From Chrysomallon squamiferum (lineage: Eukaryota > Mollusca > Gastropoda > Neomphalida > Peltospiridae), in NCBI GenBank assembly GCA_012295275.1, contig CM022670.1, positions 29,403,938 through 29,467,937 on the forward strand: a DNA stretch of 64,000 nucleotides, read 5' to 3'. This document shows, piece after piece, positions 1 through 13,200 of this stretch. The notes beneath the pieces were generated by a model that was given only the letters and a program-made list of their open reading frames with translations, had not been told where the DNA came from and did no database searches. Numbering within the stretch: position 1 is the first letter of the stretch; every line of letters begins with the position of its first letter. Position numbers and translations under genes: made by a program.

Positions 1-3000
1 GAAGATAAAGTAAATTCACTGTGAGTGTAGAGTCAAATAATTTTTTTGTTTTTACTTCAGAATCATTTCATTTTTTTTTTCTCTAAAAAAACAAACATTT
101 TCTACTCTATTATACTGAAAATTTTAGGAACTTGTGGTGCAAAAGGTGATGTTATTTCTTTTCAAAAAATGGCTTCTTTATAAAAAATCTATAATCAGTT
201 CATATATTTAATCAGCTTTTTATATATTTCGGTTTTTTCTTTCTTTTTCCATTATATTTGAATAAACTGAAAAATGATTCAATATATCACATTTGTCTCT
301 TTTGTAAATAATTACTATAAATATTCTTAATGCATCAAACCTTGTAACAGTTTTTTTTTTTTACTTTAAAGCATTACACAACAAATGAATACAAGCTACA
401 CAGAAAAAAAAAGATAGAAAGCCAAGTTTAATATATAAACTGTGCCTTTCCCTTGACAGCCATTTTGTTTTAGCATTTTTGTTCTGATCAGGGAAACAAC
501 TGACAATACAGGTTTCTGCTTTATTGTTGAAAATTAGATTATGTATATGTAATAACTTCGTATAAATACATATATGTTAATTTTTGTATATCAGATACTA
601 AATCAGAACCTTCATTTATTTATTTCATTGTTATTATATATATACATATTTTTTTTTTTTTTTAACTTACTTTGTTCAAAAAACGTAATAGCTCACTGAC
701 TGAATTGGTGGATCTGAATGTTAACCAGAGCAAAGAAAACTGATATTTTCATTTATTTTAATTCAGTTTATGTAAATTAGGATTTTGACTTCATTTTCCA
801 AGAGAGCGTACAGTCACTTCATGTCATTTATAAATTTTATAAATTTGTTTTTAAAGCATCAGACAAGAGCTTCACATCTACTTTTATTGTGACATTTGTT
901 TATAAATAAACTTTATTTATGGAATTATTATTATTGTTGACCTTCTTAACCTTTTATTTTTTAGTGACCAAAGATTTAAAACATGATTTGTATAAACACT
1001 GTATTTATATTGTCACAGCACTAGATTTCTGTATAATACACTTTTACATTATGTTATTACTTTAAAATAATTTAAAATGATACCATAACTCTTGAACAAA
1101 AGAAACAATGCCAAACTGTAATTTTGATATTAATAAAGAAAAGTACTACATATTAGAATAAATTTTAATTCTGTGAACTTAACATGACAGTTAAAACTAA
1201 CATGTGATTATTTATTTAGAATTTTAAAATTATTTGTTTATTTATTTTATTTTTAAAATATGTTTCATAGTCTTCTTTATTAAAATTAAAATATTAATAT
1301 CAAATAGTTCGTTTGCCCAGGAGTATATATTTAAATGCTATTGTCAGATGAAATCACTGATTTCTTAATAAACTTTTGTCTTGAAAAGCACCATTATGAT
1401 TATACACCAATAGTGGATATCCACACTGTGTTAATGTAGATACAAAATTAAAAAAAGAATTCCTAGATGAAATACAACTGCTAGATTTCACCCCCCAAAA
1501 AAAATCTGATAATAAGTTAAAGAAAAAAAAAAAAAGGTTGTTGGGAGGGTGGATTCTGTGTTCCAGTGTTTATCAGTGGCGACCATAGTGGGACAGTAGT
1601 GGAGTAAGATTATGTATGAACAATAAATATTTTTAAAATGGAAAGTAATACTTTTTAATATTCATGTCAGACATTTATTTTGTTGTAAATATCTGTCTAT
1701 ATTTTGAGTTTGTGGCAGCATAGTATAAAAGAGGAATTTGTATAAAATAATTGTATATGATGCTCAACAGATATTTAATTGCCTTCAGATTGTACTTTGT
1801 TAATAATAACCAGTTCCCACTGAATGTGGTCACAGAAATATGTTAAAAACATATTTGGTGGCAATTTGTTGCTCTGAAGAAGTCTGGAACCCTGACAGCT
1901 TTGATAACAACAGTAATGTGTATTTAATATTTTAAAAATATGAATCTTTACAATCACTCCTAATTTACATTATTATTATTATTATTAATAATTTAAAACA
2001 AACAAAAAAAATTATTTTTTTTTTTTTATTATTTTGTAAATTTTTATCATATTCCTCAAACATGAAAAAAGTTCATTTTAATTTTTTTTTTTAATTGGTA
2101 ATTGAAAATTGCAAACAATTATGTCTTTAAAATATATTTATTTTCAGAAGTTAACATAATTTTAGAGCAAATTTTTTATGACTAAATCTACATTTTGATT
2201 TTATTTATTAAATTATTAATCATTCATTACCAAAATCGTATCATCACAATGGTTTTATAAGATTTTTCGGCTTTATTTATTTATTTATTTATTTATTTTT
2301 AATATTATATTTTACATTTTCATATACATTTTCATATTCATTTTTGAAATATATTACTGGTTTGTAATTTGTTGCAAAAAAATGTGATTTAAAAAAGCAT
2401 TTTTATACATATATTTCTTGGAGTGTATTTTTTAGTTGACCATTCCTTATAAAACAAGCTGGTAATCATACATTTTATTTTCCACATCAGGTATAAGAAA
2501 ATAATTATTTAATTATACTGGAGGCATATATCATGGAGGCAGCCAAATGTAAGTTGCAGACATTAATTATTTTAGTTTCAATGTTGAGTATGTTGATACA
2601 GATTGACGACGAAAATAAATATAATGTGAATAATGGTGTACAAAGTCATGATAATTAACTAACCTGACAAATATAAATGTAGTGATTTGCAAATGACAGA
2701 TAACTGCATGCTATATTTTAATTTACTGTGAGTGTGTATATATTTGCCATGTCCAATACTATTTTATGGTGTTGTCTGTGATTGTATGTGGAAATAGCTT
2801 CAGGTTTTCAAGTTTTTATTTTTTAACAGTTTTTTGAGGATGAATATTCTATGACAGCATTTTGATATGCTAAAAGAAATAAATACATATGAAAGCCACA
2901 AAGTATTATTGTTGTTTTACACATTACTAATACAGACGTTTTCATACTTCAGCTTTTCCAGTTGAAGTCACAGCTATCCAAGCCTGATATTGAACTGAAT

Positions 3001-3481
3001 AATAAATTTAAAAAATATATTAATATCTGTAGTTATAAACACATTATTCCTTAACTACATGAAATTAACTTCTAATCGTCAAGAATTTTAATGGATTTGT
3101 ATGCAAAAGAAAGTGTGTGTGTGTGTAACCTGTAATGTTTCACACATCCTAGTACTGTCTATAAAAGACATGATATATATCTGACTTTTGAAAATGCTTT
3201 TTACCTCTAGCACTCGACAAAGAATTTTTATTACAGGAGGTATGTTAAACTAATAGTTCAGAAACGATGTTGCATAATGATGTTCACATTAATACTAGAT
3301 CTTACAAATAAAAAGATGAGTTGTGTTCATGCACTGTGAGACTTAAAATGTCTGCTTGTGATTTATTTTCTGCAGGACATTGTTTTATAGGCAAGAATTG
3401 CCACGGTTTGGATGCCTTAATTATAAAAACAACAGCAAAAAGACTAAATTAATAAATGTTTGTTTTATAATGATTGCTAGG

Positions 3482-3512
<31 letters not shown>

Positions 3513-6050
3513 AAAAGAAGTGGTATTATTTATTTAATACATAGGAAAAAGCAGTCCTCACTTTAACAAGAATTAGGAATAAATTCGAATTGTTCACACC
3601 GTTTGTGTTTGTGTGTGTCTGATGGTATACATCATTATCAGTGATAATTTGATTTTCTTGGTTGTGATTTCATTTATTTATGTATCCATTGCTTTTTTAA
3701 ACAGTCAGAAATTACACTATACTTTGACTTAAACTGGTGTAAACCAATAAAAAGATCATAAAATAAAGATCTGACCATAAATCCATAGGACCCTTTTAGA
3801 ATTTATCACCTTATTTGCCAGCATAATTACTTTTCCCTATCAGCTGTACATTCGTCCTTCCTTTCCTCTCCATTTTTGTTTTTCTTTTTAAATCTTTGTT
3901 TCAAAGGTTCAGTACCTTTTTCGTTGTTACTTAAAAATCTTTTATACAAAAACACACACTTGACCAAAAATGCATTCCCAGACACACTCCGTGTCCGTAA
4001 GACTGCTTACATGCAGAAACATAACAAATAATTATAGCATACAAGGGCAGATCTGTTATGAAACTTATGAAATTTAAACTTTTTTTTTTGACCATACTGC
4101 TTCAAAATTTTAATGCGAATCTCAGATACGTGGTTAAATAATAGATAAATAAATAGGGTAAGGTGGGATAATTCTGGTCCCCAGGGTGTATTATAACTTA
4201 CAGCCACTATACCGTTCTGTCCAGATTTCTGGAACTTTGTTGATATAAACAGAACCTTCCTATCTCTCATTAGAACAAAGGATGTAGGTAATCAGCCATT
4301 TAGACGTGGACTATAGTGGCCATGAAATCAACTTGGTTGTAAAAAAAGTGCATTTTAAGGTTTCAAAAGTGGGTGTTATTTTTTTTTAGTTCTATAGACA
4401 TAAGATTAGTGGTAAGTTATAACAGGTAAACATAAAATCAGCTATTAAGTTCAGCAGAAAAAACTTGATTAATATGTGGTAATTAGGCAAGGAGTATGTG
4501 TTTTATTTCACTTTACCATTTGGGACAATTCTGGCCCCCATATGTGGTGGTGAAATCAATAGTTTTGGCATTGATATAGTACATTCTAAGTTTCAGTTAA
4601 GTTGATGATGGCATGAATTCTGAGTTCATGGGATGTGATGAGTGCCCAAATTGGTATTGTCTTGATCCTTATGCAAAGCTGGTGCAGACTTGAAAGATAT
4701 TGTATTCTTGTGTGATTTTTATCAAGAGGTTTAGTTTATTGAAGTTTTGAATCTGACATGTATTATTATTAGGACTAACTATTATTAGTAGTAGACAATG
4801 ATTACTTAGCAGTAATCAGTACAACAAATTTGTTTATCCAGACCTCGCTGCTGCTTGCGAATGGCTCAAAATGCAGTTCTGTCGTTGAACATGTTTTCTG
4901 ATTTGACAGATTTCTCGTTTACTAAGATCCTGTTTTAAGTGAATTCACATATGTCTATAATCATGATTTTAGTTATACCAGTTGTGTTTGTACTACATGT
5001 TTAAGGGAAAAAAACTTAATTGTAATCAGGTCCATCGAGGAGGTCTTGTCCTGACCAAAGCTCTAAATCCTAGTCCACCATAATGAAAATGGGTATTTTA
5101 TGACTGTCTGTGACTGACAATGTGCCTGTCGAAGACACAGCTTGCTCCGATTAGCACTCACACTCAGTGTTCACTCGACCAAACACAATGCACACGTAAA
5201 TATATTATTACTAAATGGATATCATTACAAAACAGTGAGCAAGTTATTACATAACTGGTTCTTACTACTAAATAGACAATGCAAAATGTATGTAATATTT
5301 TAATTCGACTTCCTTACGTTAACAAATCGTTGTGCGGTTAACAAACTACTTCCATGCAGCAATAGACTAGGTGTTTTGTTTTGTTACAAATATAATAATA
5401 ATAATAATAATAAGTGAATGATGAATAAAATGAAATGAAATAAAACAATGTGGGAAAAAAGAAAACGAAAACGATTACTTTTCATGTACCACTATTTGCC
5501 ATGTTGATAATGGCTTAGCCCTTTACTTTGAACTAAGTCACGTGCGTCGTAACATTTTCTTAGTTTGGTGATGATTTTCAAGACAAGGAAAAAATGTACC
5601 TGATTATTGCAGTTTAAAAAACAACAACGTCCGACTGTTTACTACAAACTATTGTACGCTTCAACTACATTATGAATACCAAGCAATATTCAAATGTTTT
5701 CATTATTATTTTTCTTTTACGGAAGCTATCAGCTATTGATCATCCTTTCGTCATTTGAGAATTTATAAGCCCTATAGCAAACAGTAGAAACAAAGTTATT
5801 CAAAGTCATTATTTTGAGGTGCAGTTAGAAATATTTTAGTGATATTTTATCCAGAAATCTGTTTAATGAATATTATTGTCCAGCGGCTTCTGTTTTGTGT
5901 TCTGACTTTCGGCGACTTTGTCCTGGATCCGTAAATAATAACACTATATACAGATGTGCTTTAATAAATAAGTTAACTTAATTCGAGAATAATTTTAATC
6001 TTAAAGTATAGTAATTATATTTTTGTAGTTTCAGAGAGGTGTGAACAAAT
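1..6050. other. AT-rich non-coding region
   Basis: No convincing coding exon was found on either strand; the open frames are short, low in complexity and unlike known families. It holds A/T tracts (about 3482-3510 and 2021-2030), a TTTA run near 2272-2300 and an AAT run near 5393-5412. It could include the 3' UTR of a gene to the left plus intergenic DNA upstream of the ligase gene. Confidence 0.5.
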
Positions 6051-6129
6051 ATGATTTTTTTTTTTTTTTTTTTTTATGGCGAAAGTGCAATGAAAATGAA
6101 GCGCCAACTCTGGTATTTAAGCAAATTAG

Positions 6130-6190
6130 GGCACATGTCCACGTGGTAATGTTTGTAGGGGGCACTGCAAGTCATGTGACGTCACACCCA
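6130..6190 (+). promoter_or_regulatory. Putative proximal promoter of the goliath-type ligase
   Basis: A short GC-richer segment about 230-290 bp upstream of the chosen start carries an E-box CACGTG at 6140-6145. It also has GTCATGTGAC at 6171-6180, which overlaps a perfect CRE palindrome TGACGTCA at 6177-6184. Another CACGTG lies at 5539-5544. These are consensus bHLH/bHLH-Zip and CREB-type sites seen directly; promoter function is inferred from position. Confidence 0.4.
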
Positions 6191-6407
6191 AACAAGGTTG
6201 TGGAAATAAGGGCAAGTGTGCGAGATATGTTTTGTACGTAAACTTCTTTGTTTTCGTAGTTCTCTTGTTATAAGATGAAGATATATCAACTACATCGTTT
6301 CTCATCGTGATCAGCATTCGGATTTTTCTGTTCGTGAAAGAAATGTGGTATTTTGAGACAGGTTTATTCATTTGCGGCTTGTTTTCTCTAGTGTCAAATT
6401 ATCCAAA

Positions 6408-6440
6408 ATGGCCGCCCATGAGGAAAATGACAGTTCTTAG
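6408..6440 (+). CDS. Overlapping upstream ORF (10 codons)
   Basis: An ATG in a strong context (A at -3, G at +4) opens a 10-codon frame ending in TAG at 6438-6440. It overlaps, in another frame, the start used here for the ligase (6418). If transcription begins upstream, this uORF should reduce initiation at the main start. The reading frame is seen directly; a regulatory effect is inference. Confidence 0.3.
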   Translation: MAAHEENDSS

Positions 6441-9400
6441 AACAATATTTATTACGCTTATTTTAACCAACGTGGTTTTAGGAGAAGATTATCAGAGAAC
6501 CAGTAGTGAATATTATACTGCCATAATAAGTCTGGCGACCAAAGACCAAACCAATACAACTAAACTTGATCCAAGTGAAGAAATAAATGGTAAATACTCG
6601 CCGAATAGCAAACCAGAGCCAATTGTTGGTTTAGTAGTCTTGGCTAAAGATCACAATAATAAAACAAATGGATGTAGACCATATAGCATTCAGTTACCTC
6701 ACGAAACCTGGATTGCTCTTGTATCAAGAGGAGAATGCTCTTTTACAGAAAAGATTAGACTGGCAACAGTTACGTACAACGCGTCTGCAATAGTAATTTC
6801 TAATGTTCGTAATGATGAAACTAACACTGGGCCCAAAGATGTTGCAGTCATGGAACATAAACGTATGTACTGTAACATTTTTCAATTAGTTGTTTAGAAT
6901 ATAGTTTAATACGTATATTATGTAAATCATGTTTGTAAATATACTGTAATAACTAATAATAGTTGTGTAATAGTAGATACATTAGTCTACAGGTGTCAAT
7001 TTTTGTAAGGATAATCTGAATTAGGCATCAACTTGAAACGTACACATATGAATATAAATAAATGTTTCAATAATTGGTTGGTGTTTTTTGTGTTTTTTCT
7101 TTCTCTCTGTCTCTCTCTTATAATGAGTACATATGTCACTCACGATCACTTTGTGTACTTTTTTGAAATTATTTTTAAGTCAAATTAATAAGTATACATT
7201 TTTTACAGTTCCAGAAAGTGTTGCAGTTGCAATATCTGAGATGGATGGAAATCACATATTGAGACTGATAGACTCTAATTTCAAAGTATACATGAATATC
7301 ACCAAAGGATCACTGCAGCACCTTTCAAACACACAAACAAGCATCAGCAAAACCTCTGTGTTATTTGTCTCCATATCTTTCATTGTTCTTATGATTATCT
7401 CCCTTGCCTGGCTAGTATTTTATTACATTCAACGATTCAGATATGCTCATGCCAAAGAAAGATTAGCTGTAAGTATCAAATACTTGTTTTATATGTTTGT
7501 TGAAATATAATAATTATTTTTGAAATAATTTTCTTTTAACCACTGCATCTTTAAGATAAATAGTAATTGATTTTATTTGTAAATATGTTTTTTTAATTAA
7601 TAATTATATAAACACATTAGCATTATTTTTATTTATCTATTTCTTTTAATCCTTTTTTCCTTATTATTATTTGATTACTGTTTCATTATTTAAAAAATTT
7701 CAGATATTGCCAAAAATAATTTTCACATGGCTATTTTATACATTTTTGTAATAATTTGGATTTGTATTCTGCCAAAAAAATTTTAATCACTATTTTAATA
7801 GAATAAATAACTCTAGACTTTATTAACCAATAAAAATATTTAAATCATAAATTTATTAAATGACTTTCACTGAAAGTAAAACAAATCAATTAATATTCAG
7901 AAAGCATATGAGACAGCTGCAACCAAATACTGATTATTTTTTCTTGAACCATGTTCAATCCAGGAAATTTAAATAGTTAAGATGTGCTAATTCTAAGCAA
8001 AAATAATGTTGTTAATAAACATATCCTCTATACTATATACTGAACAAAAAAAGTAATTTATTAATGTTAGTTATGGAGGCTTAATATTAGTGTTCTTAAT
8101 GTTACTAATATTAATTTAATAACACATAATAACTGATTATAATGTATTTTCTTTGAGTTAAACATATAATTTATTTTCACACCTTTGAAAGTAAAATGGT
8201 CCATATGCATTAAACTATAAAAAAATGTTTTTAGTATCTTTAATTTGTAACATTATTGTTTTGTTATTTTTCAGAGAAGACTTGCAAGTGCTGCCAAAAA
8301 GGCAATAGCAAAGATACCACAAAAAAATATTAAAACTGGAGATAAAGTAAGAAAAACATTAATTAATATCTTACTCTGTTAATAAAGGTGACTAATTAAA
8401 ACCATTTTATGAATATATTATGGTCAGTATACCACATGTACAAAATTATTGATACATGTTTAATTAAAATAGTTTTTAAAGTTCTGTTATGTTATGCTTC
8501 CAGTTTATTAATTATATAGAGCTGATCATTATTTTCCCTTTACTGTGTTAAAATGATATATAATATTTGTGAAGTCATGTACTCTAAATTCGGATTTATG
8601 ATGAATGACTAATGATAATTATTTTATTATTTTTTATTTTTTTTTGCTTACTGCCCATGTATATTGATTACATGAGGATAATGCTCAGTATTATAGTCAG
8701 TATATCATGATAATGGCAAAAATATTATAATGAAATAGGTTATCAAATTAAAATAATGATTTTATTTCAGGAGCTGGACTCTGACATGGACCAGTGTGCT
8801 GTGTGCATTGAAGGATACAAAGCACATGATGTTATCAGAACATTGCCTTGCAAGTTAGTGAAATATGCTTTGAATATACTGCAGTACAGATAATCACATT
8901 TGGATAATATTAGTTGAATTAAAAAACAGGAATCTGTAGCTTTATTTCAAATTAAATTTACAAATAGTACACCATATTATAATATTATATATGATAGATT
9001 ATTATTACTTGTATTAAACATATTTTAATCTGTTTTGTTTTTATTGTTAAAAGATATTTGGCTAAAAAGGTTACAGAAACATTTAACCTTGGTGAGTAAT
9101 TAAAATATTTAATAAATGACTTATACATTTTAATGATTATTTATTTAGGCACATATTTCACAAATCATGTGTTGATCCTTGGCTTCTAGACCAACGAAGT
9201 TGCCCTATGTGTAAACTGGATATACTTAGAGCTTATGGAATGCATGTAAGTAACAAAGTTAAATACTTCTTTATTTTAAAAGAACAAAATGTTATTTACA
9301 AAATACATTTAACATTCAAATACATTTTTACAGCCAAATAAATGTTGACTCTTGATTATTTTTATCAAATTACTGGGTTTGATGAATATCTATATTAATA

Positions 9401-10203
9401 TAATTTTTCTGTTGGATTGATAATTACAGATATCTAGAGCAGGTATTTTTGTTAAATTAAACTAAGATTTTGCATGATTGGTTATTTTTGTTTTTAAAAC
9501 ATTGTTTAAACCAGTTATATTTGTGTGTTAGGTTGGAGGCAGTACAGATAGTGTTCATCCTGATGGAGAAAGTGGCACAGCATCTGGACCAGCAGTGGAA
9601 GACCTGGAGCCATCGTCAACAGCAGATGACCAAACAGAAGCTGAAGTGAAAATTCTGCTTCTTCCACAACATGTTTGTTTCCACCAAGGGGAGACAAGTG
9701 CAGGGAGACAGTCCAGTATCGATTCAAGTCATGAAACAAACTGTAGCAGCAGAGATGATGTTGCACCTTGCAGTGATTCGGATTCCACTGATTTGCAGTC
9801 AGTGATTACAAATTTTACAGGAAGCAAGATGTCTGATCGATGTTCTAATCCTCAGAGAAAGGACTCAGGTTCAGAATATGCAGAAAGTCAGTCTCTAATA
9901 GCAGAATGTTCGGGTGGAGAAGACTCAAGCAAATGTGCTAGCCTGCATCGCAAGGACTCGGATGAAACTGATGCCCAGTCTTTGGTGGTAGAGTGCTCAG
10001 GAGGTGAGGATTCCAATAAGTGTTCTGATCATCAGTCCGAGGATAATATTAGGAAATTCTGTTATGCAGGAAAACGATCACTCCGACGTAACTCATCAAG
10101 ACAAAAAAGAAATTTAGATTCAAATAGTGGTGAACATCAGTCACTGATGGATGAGTGCATGAATAGCCATTCAAAGAGAAAAGATTTTAATTCTGAAATA
10201 TAG
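6418..10203 (+). CDS. RNF150: Goliath/RNF130-RNF150-type E3 ubiquitin ligase (PA-TM-RING)
   Basis: Membrane E3 ubiquitin ligase of the PA-TM-RING family, which acts on endosomal or secretory membranes. Six exons join in frame: 6418-6862, 7209-7468, 8275-8346, 8771-8853, 9149-9245 and 9532-10203, giving 542 residues with GT-AG introns. The order is signal peptide (start at MRKMTVLRT), luminal protease-associated domain (around [12 protein letters not shown]) with several N-glycosylation sequons, one membrane helix ([20 protein letters not shown]) and a RING-H2 domain. That domain runs from CAVC through LPCKHIFHKSC to CPMC and has all eight zinc ligands. The helix and RING are nearly those of vertebrate RNF150/RNF130; which paralogue is orthologous is uncertain, so the symbol is approximate. 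The 224-residue tail encoded by the last exon is acidic and Ser-rich, with imperfect Cys-containing repeats. An in-frame ATG at 6343 is an alternative start but gives a poor signal peptide. Confidence 0.9.
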
Positions 10204-13200
10204 CTAAGCAGATTCTATTACCAATTTATTGTTCTAGCTATAAACTTGATATTATTCCATTCAGTAGAACCATCATAATTCAGTTGAACTAAATACAGAA
10301 TAGTTACCTTGATGTTACCGAAATCATGTTAATTGTGTGTGAGCTCTGAAAAGGATATACTACATTGTCCTATTCAGTCAAAAAGAAAAATTAGAGTTGA
10401 CTGATAACATTTTTGGAGATTTGAGTGAGCAAAATAGTGGTTAATTATATTGTTTTGGTCAGTATTGTTGGTTTCAATGATCAGTGTATGTTCTTACTGA
10501 TTGTTACTTCCACAAGTATCATCATGCATTGGATGTGAAATAACTAAACTGTGCTGTTGACAAACAACATAACAGATTTGTGAACTAGTTCCTACATTAT
10601 TTATATATTGCCAGCATTAGTACTGTCATTCATTAAGTATGAATTTCACTTGTAGAATTGATGTATGCCAAACATTTACCTTCAGATGTTTACTTTGGGC
10701 ATGTACAGTTGCCAGTACTTTTATATCACCATTTTAATTTTGAATGTTTTCTTTTTGCTTTCATTGCTTTACCAAATTACATCATATGCTTACTTTTTTA
10801 ATATATACTTTGATATTACTGAATCTTTTGTTAGTAATTTATAAAATTTCACCCAATTCTTGAATATTAAAAAAAAAAAAAGAGTAAAGTTTTTAATATA
10901 TTGTAATTTTCTTTTTGTCAGTCTCATATTTTCAAACTTCAGATTCTTATTAAATTTTTTATCATCAGAAATTTTAATTCATTTATGCTTTGTTTAAAAT
11001 GCTATTACATATGATATTCCATTGAAGAATTGATTTCATTTAGAAAATACTTTATTTTGAAATGGTAGTCAAATATGTTTCTTAAATAACATTACTCTTA
11101 AATCTCAGAACCAGTTATATACACCTGTTATAAATTTCTACATTCAGCTTCTTTTTCTAATTATCATTTCAGAATGGAAAAGAAAAAAGATTGTCACTTT
11201 TATTTAATAGCATTTTATTTTGCATAGTTTTGGAATGTAATTAATATTCTATACCTGACTAAATATTCCCTTTCATTTTTTTTTTAAAGGGTCAGAATTT
11301 TTTGCACATACATATATAGAAATTCATTTTAAAACAACTTCCAGATTTTTAGAATAAAACTTACATTTTACAGGCTTTTATTATAATTTTTATTACTCCT
11401 TGGCCAAACATCTTGAAAAAATAAAAGTAATTGCAAAAAGGCAAATAAATATGAATAATCTAAAATGTTGTATATGTGCTTGTATGAATTTTTATAAATG
11501 TTAATATTATATATACAGTTTGTGACAGTTAAAATTAATGTTTAAATATTTAGTTTTACTCATGACAAAACTTGCCATTTCTTTATACATGCATTTTATG
11601 AATGTTCAATCACAAATGTCCATTTTATATTTCACAAATAACATTATTGTACTATTTACAATTGTGGCAGTATGAATGCATGCTTAAATAGACATTCTTC
11701 ATAATATAACATGATTTTTTGGATGTTATAAATATACGTATATACATCTCATCAAAGCATGATGCGAAATTTGAGGCATTTTAGTTTCCATGGTATGTAT
11801 AAAGCATTTAAGCTGTAACCAAAATGTTTTCTAATAATGGTTTCTTAATAATGTTCTCCAGTGATATTGATAGAATGTAATAGCATTTTCTTTTCAGCAT
11901 GTATCTATTTATAGAGAGTTGAAATAGGAAGAAAAAAATTAGACTAATAATTTTATAATCCAAAAGTTATTGGTTTTATCAATTTGTTACAAGTTTTTGT
12001 TTAACAAGTAAAATTGTAATAAACTATTGATATTTTGCTGCTTAGGTAACTTGATAAATAAATCAGAAGAAATGTGTTCATGTAATTAATTGATATATTA
12101 AAGTAAAGGGGGATAACAGTAGAATGACTAAATTAGACTGTCAAAAGAGTTTTCTGTTTAAACTACCCTAGTTTCAAGGTTCCATTCAGCTACTATTAAT
12201 ATGTTAAAACTTCCTGAACTGGATTTTGGGATGCATATGTTGTGACAAAATTAGTTTAATTTCTGTTGATGCATTATTATTTTTTTAACTTTTGAAAAAC
12301 TAAGACAGTTTACATGACTTCATTTCAGGCTTAATAAGCAGTGAACTACAATAAACATTAAATATAATTATAGTGCTTACAGCCTGTGTTCAGTATGAAA
12401 TTATTAACTATAAATTAGGAGGTTGATGACTACAGGAAGTTACAATTCTATGCAAACTGGGACAGTTCACCAGTCTCACGGCAATGCAGTTTTGAGTCCA
12501 TAATAGATGTGTTTAATAATAACTAAAACGATAAAAACATTGTCTTTAAGAACTTCAACAGTTAGAAACAAAGCAGGAATAATAAGTAAATTTTTTATTT
12601 TTGCTTATCCTTCAGTTGTAAATATTCATTTGATGAAACATCTATAATTACAAATCAACTGTGTAATAAATATAATGTTTGTAAGTGAATCCTGGCAGCT
12701 TGTTGTAAATGCCTGGATAATCGTTGTTACTATTTTAATTTTGTGGTTACAAATCCTTTTATCCCTGTTTTCAGAAAAGTTGATTTTGGCATTAAATTTA
12801 TCAATTTACATTCTGATAAATTGGCTTTTTTTTTTTATTGTAACATTTTTTAAAAAAGTACTCGTTTTTTTAAGAAAATATATATGTAATTTAGAAAAAA
12901 AGAAAAAAAGATGAATTGAAGGGAAAATATAAATGAAAAATATTTGAAAAAGTAAATAAATAAAATAAGTAATTTCAATTTATTGCCCGTTAAATTTTTG
13001 TTCAGTATGTTCAAATGTGTAAATCTGTATAATATGCACTATATAATGACTGTCTTTGTTGGGGATCAGTTGTTATGTATGTAGAAAATTTACAAAATCA
13101 TACTTTTAATTGTCAGTACTTGGTGTATTTTTTTCAAAATCTTTCCACATACTTTTCATTGCAATTTTAGTATTATAATTTCTTCACCCTTCTCCCAGGT

